DNA from: Microbacterium sp. MYb66
GTDB lineage: Bacteria > Actinomycetota > Actinomycetes > Actinomycetales > Microbacteriaceae
Length of the DNA stretch: 64,000 nucleotides
Assembly: GCF_002979435.1 (NCBI RefSeq)
Contig: NZ_PCOV01000010.1
Span: 45,018 to 109,017 of the forward strand
Reading direction: 5' to 3'
In this document: one piece after another, positions 51,799 to 59,407 of the stretch
Numbering within the stretch: position 1 is the first letter of the stretch
Layout of the letters: each line of letters begins with the position of its first letter
Made by a program: the position numbers and the translations under genes
Notes under the pieces: model-generated
Seen by the model: the letters and a program-made list of their open reading frames with translations, nothing else
Told to the model about the DNA's origin: nothing
Databases searched by the model: none

Positions 51799-52866
51799 GT
51801 GACCGACTCCCCCCGCTTCCGTCCCGATGTCCCCGAGCTGCACCGTCCGTACGCCGCGGACGAGAGCCGCTATCAGCAGTTCGCCTACCGCCAGGTCGGA
51901 ACGTCCGGTCTGTACCTGCCCCCGATCTCGCTCGGTCTGTGGTGGAACTTCGGCGACAACATCCCGCTCGACAATCAGCGCGCGCTGCTGCGCCACGCCT
52001 TCGACCGCGGCATCACGCACTTCGACCTGGCGAACAACTACGGCCCGCCCTACGGCTCGGCCGAGAAGAACTTCGGACGCATCTTCGCCGAAGACCTGCG
52101 TCCGTACCGCGACGAGCTGATCATCTCGTCGAAGGCCGGGTGGGACATGTGGCCCGGCCCGTACGGCGACTTCGCGAGCCGCAAGTACATCCTGGCCAGC
52201 GCTGAGCAGTCGCTCACCCGCATGGGCCTGGACTACGTCGACATCTTCTACTCGCACCGCGTCGACCCGGTGACGCCGATCGAAGAGACCGTCGGCGCCC
52301 TCGACACCCTCGTGCGTCAGGGCAAGGCGCTCTACGTCGGCATCTCGTCGTACAGCGCCGAGCGCACCGCCGAAGCGGTCGCGGTGGCGAAGGAGCTGGG
52401 CACGCCTCTGGTCATCCATCAGCCGGCGTACTCGATCCTCAACCGCTGGATCGAAGACGGACTGACCGACACCCTCGAGCAGTCGGGTCTGGGCGCGATC
52501 GCCTTCACCCCGCTCGCGCAGGGGCTGCTCACCGACAAGTACCTCGGCGACGGCACGGCGGATCGCGCCCAGAAGCGCGGCTCGCTCCCCGACGGGCGGC
52601 TCACCGACGACGCCGTGCAGACGCTGCGCTCCCTGAACGAGGTGGCGCAGGGCCGCGGCCAGTCGCTCGCGCAGCTCGCCCTGCAGTGGACGCTGCGCAA
52701 CCCGGTCGTGGCCTCCGCCCTGATCGGGGCCTCGCGTCCGGAGCAGCTCGACGAGAACATCGCGGCGGTGAACGGTCCTGCCTTCACGTCGGAGGAGCTC
52801 GCCCGCATCGACGAGCTCGCCGGGGCCATCGACGTCAACCTGTGGGCCAAGTCGTCGGAGCTGTGA
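51799..52866 (+). CDS. yghZ: L-glyceraldehyde-3-phosphate reductase-like aldo/keto reductase (YghZ)
   Basis: This 355-residue reductase has the YghZ hallmarks GLYLPPISLGLWWNFGD, FDLANNYGPPYGSAEKNFG with the catalytic Asp and Tyr, SSKAGWDMWPGPYG with the Lys and YSHRVDPVTPIEET with the His. The C-terminus ends NLWAKSSEL. YghZ detoxifies L-glyceraldehyde 3-phosphate and methylglyoxal. It sits between rsmA and ispE, which are normally adjacent. Because ispE begins 7 bases later, its promoter probably also feeds ispE. Confidence 0.88.
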   Translation: MTDSPRFRPDVPELHRPYAADESRYQQFAYRQVGTSGLYLPPISLGLWWNFGDNIPLDNQRALLRHAFDRGITHFDLANNYGPPYGSAEKNFGRIFAEDLRPYRDELIISSKAGWDMWPGPYGDFASRKYILASAEQSLTRMGLDYVDIFYSHRVDPVTPIEETVGALDTLVRQGKALYVGISSYSAERTAEAVAVAKELGTPLVIHQPAYSILNRWIEDGLTDTLEQSGLGAIAFTPLAQGLLTDKYLGDGTADRAQKRGSLPDGRLTDDAVQTLRSLNEVAQGRGQSLAQLALQWTLRNPVVASALIGASRPEQLDENIAAVNGPAFTSEELARIDELAGAIDVNLWAKSSEL

Positions 52867-52873
52867 CCCGATC

Positions 52874-53806
52874 ATGAGCCACGCCGCGTTCACCGATTCC
52901 GTGCGCGTGCGCGCCCCGGGGAAGATCAACGTCTTCCTCGGGGTCGGCGGGCGGCACGACGACGGCTACCATGCGCTGGCGACGGTCTTCCAGGCGGTCT
53001 CCCTCTACGAGGACGTGATCGCGCGTCCGGCCGACGACTTCACGGTGACCGTCTCCGGCGTCGAGGACATCGGCTCGGTCCCGCTCGACGACCGCAATCT
53101 TGCGCTGCGCGCGGCCAAGCTGCTGGCGGTCGCCGTGGATCATCACGGCGGCGTCGCGCTCGAGATCCGCAAGAACGTGCCCGTGGCCGGCGGCATGGGC
53201 GGAGGGTCGGCGGATGCCGCGGCCGCCCTGGTCGCCTGCGACGCGCTGTGGGGCACGGGACTCTCGCAGGCCCGACTGCACGATCTCGCCGCGCGTCTCG
53301 GTGCCGACGTGCCGTTCGCACTGCACGGCGGAACCGCGGTCGGCACCGGCCGCGGCGATCAGCTCAACCCGGCGCTCGCGCGCGGACGGTTCGACTGGAT
53401 CCTGGTGCCCAGTGATCAGGGCCTCTCCACGCCGGTGGTCTACGAGCGCCTCGACATCCTGCGCGAGGAGGAGGGCGCCCTCGCCGACGACCCGCCGCTG
53501 TCGCTCGACGTGCCGATCCCCGTACTCCAGGCCCTGAGATCGGGCGATCCCGTCGAGCTCGCCGAGACGCTGTTCAACGATCTGCAGGCCGCGGCGCTCT
53601 ACGAACGCCCCGATCTCGCGGAGACCATCCGTCAGGGGGTCGCCGTCGGTGCGCTGCAGGGCATCGTGTCCGGCTCCGGCCCCACCGTCGCGCTGCTCTG
53701 CCCCGATCCCGAGACCGCGCAGGAGGTGCAGTCGGCCCTGCGCGACTCCGGCCTCGACCCGCTGCACGTGCACGGTCCCGTGCCCGGCGCCCGCATCATC
53801 GGCTGA
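52874..53806 (+). CDS. ispE: 4-diphosphocytidyl-2-C-methyl-D-erythritol kinase IspE
   Basis: This 310-residue GHMP kinase carries out the third committed step of the MEP isoprenoid pathway, phosphorylating CDP-methylerythritol. The ATP loop PVAGGMGGGSADAAAAL is at 103-119, VRAPGKINVFLGVGGR with the conserved Lys is at the start, and GIVSGSGPTVALL is the third GHMP motif. Length matches the family. It starts 7 bases after yghZ. Confidence 0.95.
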   Translation: MSHAAFTDSVRVRAPGKINVFLGVGGRHDDGYHALATVFQAVSLYEDVIARPADDFTVTVSGVEDIGSVPLDDRNLALRAAKLLAVAVDHHGGVALEIRKNVPVAGGMGGGSADAAAALVACDALWGTGLSQARLHDLAARLGADVPFALHGGTAVGTGRGDQLNPALARGRFDWILVPSDQGLSTPVVYERLDILREEEGALADDPPLSLDVPIPVLQALRSGDPVELAETLFNDLQAAALYERPDLAETIRQGVAVGALQGIVSGSGPTVALLCPDPETAQEVQSALRDSGLDPLHVHGPVPGARIIG

Positions 53807-53819
53807 CGGCGGCGCACTA

Positions 53820-54305
53820 CTACTCGGCCTGAAGCAGGGCGCTCACGCGGTACGGGATGACCTCGCGGAGGAAGAGGCTGGTGGAGGTGCGCAGGATGCC
53901 GGGGCACAGGCGCACGACCTCGGCCACACGATAGAGGTCGTCGGGGTCCTTGGCGACCACCCGCAGCAGCAGGTCGGTGTCGCCGGCGGGGGCGAAGCAT
54001 TCCAGCACCTCGGGGACGCGGCTGAGCGCCTCGATCGCGGCGGTGATCTGGTGCTGATCGAGCTCGACCAGGATCGAGGCCGCGACGCCACGACCCAGAG
54101 CCTGCGGGAGGATGCGCGCGCTGTGCGCCCGCAGGTATCCGCCGGATTCGAGCCGCTCCAGCCGAGCATGAACGGTGCCGCGGGCGAGACCCAGATCCTG
54201 CGCGATCAAAGCCACCGGGCGGCGCGGGTCGGTGTCGAGCACCGTGAGGATCCTCCGGTCGGTCTCGTCGAGGTTGGCCATTTCGATCACCGTCGCCTTC
54301 GTCAT
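53820..54305 (-). CDS. Lrp/AsnC family regulator
   Basis: This 161-residue regulator has an AsnC HTH (LDETDRRILTVLDTD, ALIAQDLGLARGTVHARLERL) and RAM domain (VLECFAPAGDTDLLLRVVAKD, CPGILRTSTSLFLREVIPYR). Start choice is uncertain: ATG 54305 is used, ATG 54281 lies nearer the HTH, and a TTG at 54332 falls inside the palindrome. A palindrome at 54315-54333 just after the predicted transcription start suggests autorepression. It is convergent with ispE 13 bases away and does not belong to an operon. Confidence 0.88.
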   Translation of the reverse strand: MTKATVIEMANLDETDRRILTVLDTDPRRPVALIAQDLGLARGTVHARLERLESGGYLRAHSARILPQALGRGVAASILVELDQHQITAAIEALSRVPEVLECFAPAGDTDLLLRVVAKDPDDLYRVAEVVRLCPGILRTSTSLFLREVIPYRVSALLQAE

Positions 54306-54314
54306 GCGGTCGCA

Positions 54315-54333
54315 ATTGATCGGATCGATCAAT
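54315..54333. promoter_or_regulatory. Palindrome ATTGATC-GGATC-GATCAAT, candidate Lrp-type operator
   Basis: Perfect 7-base arms with a 5-base centre lie immediately upstream of the Lrp/AsnC start, about 10 bases from its -10. The size and A/T-flanked form fit Lrp/AsnC sites. Confidence 0.65.
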
Positions 54334-54341
54334 CAGAATCC

Positions 54342-54347
54342 ACTCTA
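54342..54347 (-). promoter_or_regulatory. -10 hexamer TAGAGT of the Lrp/AsnC gene
   Basis: On the minus strand TAGAGT lies 36 nt before the ATG at 54305, giving a short leader that contains the palindrome. No convincing -35 is seen. Confidence 0.4.
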
Positions 54348-54489
54348 TGGTCTGAATGATCGTCATGTGATGAGATCAGTGTCAGATACGCAGGATGCCG
54401 GTCACGAGCGGGCATCACGCGCACTCGACGGAGAGGCCACGAGCCGCACGCGCCGAGTGTCGACGGCGGAGGGCCACGAGCCTCAGTCG

Positions 54490-54514
54490 GCCCCGTCCCG
54501 GGGAGGGACGGGGC
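54490..54514 (-). terminator. Terminator after the PucR gene
   Basis: GCCCCGTCCC (54490-54499) and GGGACGGGGC (54505-54514) form a perfect 10-bp stem with a 5-base loop, 19 bases beyond the PucR stop. The remainder of the 54348-54489 gap shows no gene. Confidence 0.7.
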
Positions 54515-54533
54515 AGGCGCTGTCCTCGAGGTC

Positions 54534-56210
54534 TCAGTCGCGCGGCACGAGCAGCCGCAGCTGCACCATGGCCGAGAACCGCGCTTCAGGATCGGTCAGG
54601 TCGAGTCCGCTGATCTCCGACAGGCGGCGCAGCCGATAGCGGAACGTGTTGGGGTGGGTGTAGACCCGGGCCGCAGCGACCGCGACGTCGCCGAAGGCAT
54701 CGAGCCAGGCCCGCAGCGTCTCGACCAGGTGGGTACCGCGCTCCCTGTCCTGCGCCAGGAGCTGTGCGACCGGACCGGTCGGCTGGTCGCCACGGGCACG
54801 GACGAGGTCGCCGAGCTCGACCAGCAGCGCCTCCATCTGCACGGCCGTGAACCGGGCGACGGGCTCGCGCGTCGGCACCTGACGGACCACGCGGAGCGCG
54901 CGGTCGGCGTTCGCGCGGGATGACGGGATGCTCGCCGCGTCGTCCGCCACGGTGCCGATGCCGATGCGGATCTCGCTGGTGGATCCGAGCCGACCGAGGA
55001 AGTCGGTGGCGACCCGCGCCGCGCGGCTGTCGGCGTCGCTGTGCTCCGGACTGCCGTCGGCGTCGCTCTGCTCCGGGCGGATGCCGACGACCGCGTACAC
55101 GACGTCGCCGATCACGGCGACGGCCGAACGGAGATAGACCGCCCCGAGATGCACCGCGAAGGCATCGGCGATCCGCTGCCGTTCCGCCACCCCGCGTGCA
55201 CCGGCGGCGGGTTCGTCATCGATCTCCTCCGCGGCGGAGAGGGCGAGCACGACGCATCGATGGTCGCTGAGTCGGAGCCGGGCGGTGGCATCCGCAGCTC
55301 CCGGACCTCCTTCGAGGATCGTGGCGAGCAGGTCGGCCCGCAGTCGGCGCTCGACGTCGGCGCCGGCTCGAAGGCGCAGCATGTGCAGGGCCACCAGGCC
55401 CGCCGAGTCTTTGAGTGCCCGCACGCGATCGGGGGAGAGCGGCTCCTGGACGGCGGCCCAGATGGATCCGAGGATCTCGTCTCCCGCGCGCACCGCCAGG
55501 GCCACGCGGGGGAACGACGGAAGGCCCTCGGTGTTGTGCACCGGCCCGACGTCGATCGGATCCTCGCTGCGATACAGCTCCTGGAAGACGCCGCGCTCCT
55601 CCAGCTGGCGCGCGAATCGCTCCGGCACCTGACGGCCGAGAACCGTCTCGATCCGTGCGGGGTCCGCTTCGTGCTGGCGGCCCGAGAAGGCGACGACCCG
55701 CGAGTTGCGGTCCTCGATGGTGACCGGAGCGTTCAGCAGGGTCGCGATCGCGTTGGCGAGGGCGAAGAGGTCGCCGGAGGGCATCCCGCCCAGCGTCGTG
55801 GCACCCTGATCGCCGACGTCGCCCTCCGCGATGAGCGAGCGCAGCATGGCGGCGAGCTGGGCCCATGAGGCCCCTCGGGTGAGAGCGAGGACGGGGATGC
55901 CGGTGGCGTCGGCGGCCTCGCGGATCGGCTGTTCGGCCCGCACCGGAGCGCGCAGCACGAGGGCGGAGGCGTGCTGCGCGGCGAGGGCGCGCAGGAGCTC
56001 GGCGATCTCCTCGGGATCGCTCAGTCCGACCCCGAGAACGAGGGCCCCGCGCATCGGCATCGCGTCGTCGAGGACATCGTGGATGACGACCGTCTCGATC
56101 TCGGTGTCGTCGTCGACTGCGCCGCTCACCACCTCGAGCAGGGTGTTGCCGAGGTCTTCGATGACCCGGCCGAGGCTGGCGCGGGGCCTGGTCGTCACGG
56201 ACATGAGCAC
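54534..56210 (-). CDS. PucR/CdaR family transcriptional regulator
   Basis: This 558-residue regulator has an N-terminal PucR-like sensory domain, a central GGDEF-like CdaR segment and a C-terminal HTH_30 (about the last 60 residues: AWLDAFGDVAVAAARVYTHP followed by NTFRYRLRRLSEISGLDL). PucR-type proteins control purine, sugar-acid or amino-acid catabolism. It lies just downstream of the D-amino-acid operon on the same strand but with its own -10, and is its likely regulator. I start at the GTG at 56210 by leaderless spacing; ATG 56204 is the alternative. Confidence 0.88.
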   Translation of the reverse strand: MLMSVTTRPRASLGRVIEDLGNTLLEVVSGAVDDDTEIETVVIHDVLDDAMPMRGALVLGVGLSDPEEIAELLRALAAQHASALVLRAPVRAEQPIREAADATGIPVLALTRGASWAQLAAMLRSLIAEGDVGDQGATTLGGMPSGDLFALANAIATLLNAPVTIEDRNSRVVAFSGRQHEADPARIETVLGRQVPERFARQLEERGVFQELYRSEDPIDVGPVHNTEGLPSFPRVALAVRAGDEILGSIWAAVQEPLSPDRVRALKDSAGLVALHMLRLRAGADVERRLRADLLATILEGGPGAADATARLRLSDHRCVVLALSAAEEIDDEPAAGARGVAERQRIADAFAVHLGAVYLRSAVAVIGDVVYAVVGIRPEQSDADGSPEHSDADSRAARVATDFLGRLGSTSEIRIGIGTVADDAASIPSSRANADRALRVVRQVPTREPVARFTAVQMEALLVELGDLVRARGDQPTGPVAQLLAQDRERGTHLVETLRAWLDAFGDVAVAAARVYTHPNTFRYRLRRLSEISGLDLTDPEARFSAMVQLRLLVPRD

Positions 56211-56217
56211 GAGGCCC

Positions 56218-56223
56218 AGGCTA
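56218..56223 (-). promoter_or_regulatory. -10 hexamer TAGCCT of the PucR gene
   Basis: On the minus strand TAGCCT is followed by GGGCCTC (7 nt) and the GTG at 56210. No convincing -35 is visible. Confidence 0.45.
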
Positions 56224-56251
56224 GGGCGCGAGTACCGCTCGGGTATCTGTG

Positions 56252-56288
56252 GGGCACGACGAAATCGTATCGACTCTTCGTCGTGCCC
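56252..56288 (-). terminator. Long stem-loop between the racemase and PucR genes
   Basis: GGGCACGACGAA (56252-56263) and TTCGTCGTGCCC (56277-56288) form a perfect 12-bp stem with a 13-base loop, 28 bases after the racemase stop. It probably ends the D-amino-acid operon and insulates the PucR promoter; a PucR-bound dyad is the alternative. Confidence 0.7.
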
Positions 56289-56316
56289 GACAGGATCAGC
56301 GGATGTCAGTCCGTGC

Positions 56317-57423
56317 TCAGAAAGTGATCCACTCCGTACGCACGGTGACGGCTTCGAGTGCATCCGGGTCCGGGGTGACGCCGATCCCGGGACCGGTGGG
56401 CACTCTCAACGTGCCGTTCTCGACCACGAACGGATCGGTGATGTCGCGCGAGTAGTAGCGGCCGGAGCCCGAGGTGTCGCCGGGGAGGGTGAAGCCTGGC
56501 AGCGCCGCGAGGGCCACGTTCGCCGCGCGACCGATCCCGGTCTCCAGCATCCCTCCGCACCATACCGGGATGTCGTTGGCGACGCAGACGTCGTGGATGC
56601 GCCGCGCCTCCAGGTAGCCTCCGACTCGCCCCGGCTTGATGTTCACGATCGAACAGGCGCCGAGGGCGATCGCATCCGCCGCCGCCCGGGCCGAGACGAT
56701 CGACTCGTCGAGGCAGACCGGCGTCGTGATGGCCTTGGCGAGCTGCGCGTGACCGAGCAGATCCTCCTCGTCGAGCGGCTGCTCGATCAAGAGCAGGTCG
56801 AACGGATCGAGCTTGGCGAGATGCCGGGCGTCGCCGCGGTGGTAGGCGGTGTTCGCATCGACCTGCAACAGCACGTCGTCGCCGAAGCGCTCGCGCACCG
56901 CTCGCACCGGGTCGATGTCCCAGCCCGGCTCGATCTTGAGCTTGATGCGGACATACCCCTCGTCGAGGTACCCGCCGACCGCGTCGAGCAGCTCCGGGAT
57001 CGAGTCCATGATCCCGACGGAGACGCCGCAGTCGACCCGGTCGCGCACGGCGCCGAGCTCGCGCGAGAGCGGGACTCCCGCGGCACGCAGCTCGGCGTCG
57101 AGGATCGCCAGCTCGACGGCCGCCTTCGACATCCGGTGCCCCTTGAACTTCGCGAGAGCCGGTGCGACACCCGAGGCATTCAGGTCCTTCACCTGCGCGA
57201 GCGCCGGCAGCAGGAACCGGGTGATCACATCGACGCTCGCCTCGACGTACTCGGAGGAGTAGAGGGGGTCGTTCATCGCGACGCCCTCGCCCCAGCCCTC
57301 CGCCTCGTCGGAGACCGCACGGACCAGCAGCGCCTCGCGCACGGTCTGCACCCCGAAAGACGTCCGGAACGGCGACACCAGCGGCATCTCGATCACACGC
57401 AGCTCGAATCCGGTGAGCTTCAT
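56317..57423 (-). CDS. N-succinylamino acid racemase / o-succinylbenzoate synthase (enolase superfamily)
   Basis: This 368-residue barrel enzyme has all catalytic residues of the OSBS/NSAR group: the KxK pair K161/K163, metal ligands D189, E214 and D239, and the opposite-face K263 in VNIKPGRVGG. These positions coincide with those known for the Amycolatopsis enzyme. The family either makes o-succinylbenzoate for menaquinone (MenC) or racemises N-succinyl amino acids. No men gene is nearby, while an acyltransferase and M20 hydrolase overlap it, so racemase is the better call. It starts within the ATGA overlap at 57420-57423. Confidence 0.88.
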   Translation of the reverse strand: MKLTGFELRVIEMPLVSPFRTSFGVQTVREALLVRAVSDEAEGWGEGVAMNDPLYSSEYVEASVDVITRFLLPALAQVKDLNASGVAPALAKFKGHRMSKAAVELAILDAELRAAGVPLSRELGAVRDRVDCGVSVGIMDSIPELLDAVGGYLDEGYVRIKLKIEPGWDIDPVRAVRERFGDDVLLQVDANTAYHRGDARHLAKLDPFDLLLIEQPLDEEDLLGHAQLAKAITTPVCLDESIVSARAAADAIALGACSIVNIKPGRVGGYLEARRIHDVCVANDIPVWCGGMLETGIGRAANVALAALPGFTLPGDTSGSGRYYSRDITDPFVVENGTLRVPTGPGIGVTPDPDALEAVTVRTEWITF

Positions 57424-58295
57424 CCCTGTTCTCCTCTGTCGATGGTGTACGCGCCGGAGCGGTCGAACGACAGCACGCGCCCTCCGCCCTCCAGCGATGA
57501 TCCGAGCGTCTCGCGCAACGCCAGTCGCCATGCGGTCGCGAGGGTCGGCTCCGCGACGCGGAGCGACTCGATGTCGCGGGGGAGTGCCACGCGCACGAGA
57601 CGCGCGTCGGTGCGATGCCGGAGCGGACCGAGGTCGTCGCCCACGCTGAGCAGCGGCTCGGCGGTCGCCCGATCTTCTCCTGCGGTGAGGGGCTCCCCCT
57701 GGCACGCCGCCACGACCCGGGGGTCGCGGATGTACCAGGTCACCAGCATCCGGTCGGTGTCGTCGGCGCCGTTGAGCGCGTCGGCCATGTGACCGTAGAA
57801 GTTGCGGTGGTACGACGTCGGGCTCGCGGCCAGCTTCACGAGATTGAAGTGCGCGTTCCGGCTGATGAGCGGATCGAAGGTCCACGAGATCTCGTCGAGG
57901 CCCTCCTCGAGCGCCCAGGCGCGCTGATGAACCTTCAGGGCGAAGCCGACGCTGCGCCCGCGCATCCGCGTCGAGACGCCGGCGATGTGGCTGTGCAGGG
58001 CGCGCTGCTCCGGCGCGGCGAAGAACCCGAAGCAGGCCCCCACCAGCTCGTCGTGCTCGAACGCGCCGCCCACGTAGCTCCCGGCCTTGGACAGCGCCCG
58101 CAGGGTCTCGACGTTGACGGGCGAGTTCTCGCCCTCCTTGGTCCAGATGCTCTGGAAGAGCTCGGCGACGCGGGTGAAGTCGCCCACCTCCTCGAGCAGG
58201 CGGATCTCCACTCCCGCCTTCGAAGCGGCGGCGCTCGCCGCGTCGGCGGCTTCCTCGGGCGAGGCGCTGTATGCGGCGGCATCCGTCATGCTCAT
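57420..58295 (-). CDS. GNAT-like acyltransferase, probable D-amino acid N-succinyltransferase
   Basis: This 291-residue protein resembles the predicted GNAT-superfamily group that neighbours racemases of this kind. The acyl-CoA loop appears as RMRGRSVGFALKVHQRAWAL, and WTFDPLISRNAHFNLVKLAA with SYHRNFYG follows. In the characterised Geobacillus pathway a GNAT enzyme succinylates D-amino acids so that the racemase can act; I infer the same here. It overlaps the M20 and racemase genes by 4 bases each. GGAGGA precedes its ATG. Acyl and amino-acid preferences are unproven. Confidence 0.75.
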   Translation of the reverse strand: MSMTDAAAYSASPEEAADAASAAASKAGVEIRLLEEVGDFTRVAELFQSIWTKEGENSPVNVETLRALSKAGSYVGGAFEHDELVGACFGFFAAPEQRALHSHIAGVSTRMRGRSVGFALKVHQRAWALEEGLDEISWTFDPLISRNAHFNLVKLAASPTSYHRNFYGHMADALNGADDTDRMLVTWYIRDPRVVAACQGEPLTAGEDRATAEPLLSVGDDLGPLRHRTDARLVRVALPRDIESLRVAEPTLATAWRLALRETLGSSLEGGGRVLSFDRSGAYTIDRGEQG

Positions 58296-59407
58296 GCCTT
58301 TCCTCCGGCCAGCGTCCTGGCGATCAGCCCCTGCAGCAGCACAAGGCGCTCCGGGATCATGGCGACGACGACGTGCTCGTCGTCGGCGTGTGCGCCGCCG
58401 CCCACGGCGCCCAGGCCGTCGAGCGTCGGCACCCCGAGCCCCGCGGTGAAGTTGCCGTCGGAGGCGCCGCCGACCGCGACGCCCCGGAACGGGGTCAGGC
58501 CGGCGTGCTCGGCGATGTCGACGGCCTCCGCGAACAGTGCTGCCGAGGACTCCGGCTCCATCGGGCGACGGTTGGGACCGCCGTCCACGCGCACCGCAGC
58601 GCCGGGCAGCGTCGTCGGGAGCGCACGGATCGCCGCGTCCACGCGATCCTGCTCGGCGACCGTCCACACCCGCACGTCGACCGCGAACTCCGCATCCGCC
58701 GGCACCGTGTTCGTGGTGCTGCCGGCCCGCAGGAGAGTCGGGGTCACGCTGGTTCCCGCGGCTGCGTCACCGAGCTCAGCGACGGCCAGGAGCAGATGCG
58801 CCGACTCCACCGCGGCGTTCACGCCCCGTTCCGGCTCCAGGCCGGCATGCGCCGCCCGCCCGGTGACATGAACCCGGTAGAGGGAGACGCCCTTGCGTGC
58901 GGTCTTCACCGCGCCGCCGTCGGCCGAGGCCTCGAGCACGAACACCGCCGCGCAGCCGCGCGCCTCCTGCTCGATCAGCGTGCGCGAACTCGGCGAGCCG
59001 AGCTCCTCGTCGCCCGTGATCAGGAGGCTGACGCCGGTGCGGTCGCTCAGCGAGGCCACGGCGTGCAGAGCCATCACCACGCCCGTCTTCATGTCGAAGC
59101 ATCCGGGACCGCGGAGGATCCCGTCGGTGATCCGGAACGGATGCCGGTGCAGCGACCCGAGCGGCCAGACCGTGTCGTGGTGGCCCAGGATCAGCACCGT
59201 GGGCTCCCCGAACCGCCAGCGCAGGTGGGTGCGTCCGTCGAGGACGATGCGCTCCGGCGCGACGCCCAGCAGCCGTTCCCCGAGCTCCGCGACGACGTCG
59301 GCGCTCCGGGCGACCGCGTCGAGATCGTCCGAGGGCGATTCGCAGGAGACGAGGGTCCCGATGTCTGCGAGGACCAGATCGAGGTCCACGTCCGCCTGCA
59401 CGGGCAT
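58292..59407 (-). CDS. M20 family metallopeptidase (CPG2/desuccinylase-like)
   Basis: This 371-residue hydrolase has the dinuclear zinc site of M20: H76 and D78 in LGHHDTVWP, D105 in GCFDMKTG and catalytic E134/E135 in TGDEELGS. It is close to carboxypeptidase G2 and acylamino-acid hydrolases. In this operon it most plausibly removes the succinyl group from N-succinyl-L-amino acids after racemisation. The ATG at 59407 shares its A with the upstream stop (TGATG) and has GAAGG 7 nt before it; a GTG at 59410 is the alternative. Confidence 0.88.
   Translation of the reverse strand: MPVQADVDLDLVLADIGTLVSCESPSDDLDAVARSADVVAELGERLLGVAPERIVLDGRTHLRWRFGEPTVLILGHHDTVWPLGSLHRHPFRITDGILRGPGCFDMKTGVVMALHAVASLSDRTGVSLLITGDEELGSPSSRTLIEQEARGCAAVFVLEASADGGAVKTARKGVSLYRVHVTGRAAHAGLEPERGVNAAVESAHLLLAVAELGDAAAGTSVTPTLLRAGSTTNTVPADAEFAVDVRVWTVAEQDRVDAAIRALPTTLPGAAVRVDGGPNRRPMEPESSAALFAEAVDIAEHAGLTPFRGVAVGGASDGNFTAGLGVPTLDGLGAVGGGAHADDEHVVVAMIPERLVLLQGLIARTLAGGKA

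Noticed and set aside
56317..57423. Calling the enolase-superfamily gene menC of menaquinone synthesis
   Set aside because: No other men gene is in the window, and the overlapping acyltransferase and M20 genes fit the N-succinyl racemase pathway better. Catalytic residues alone cannot separate the two, so this is a contextual judgement.
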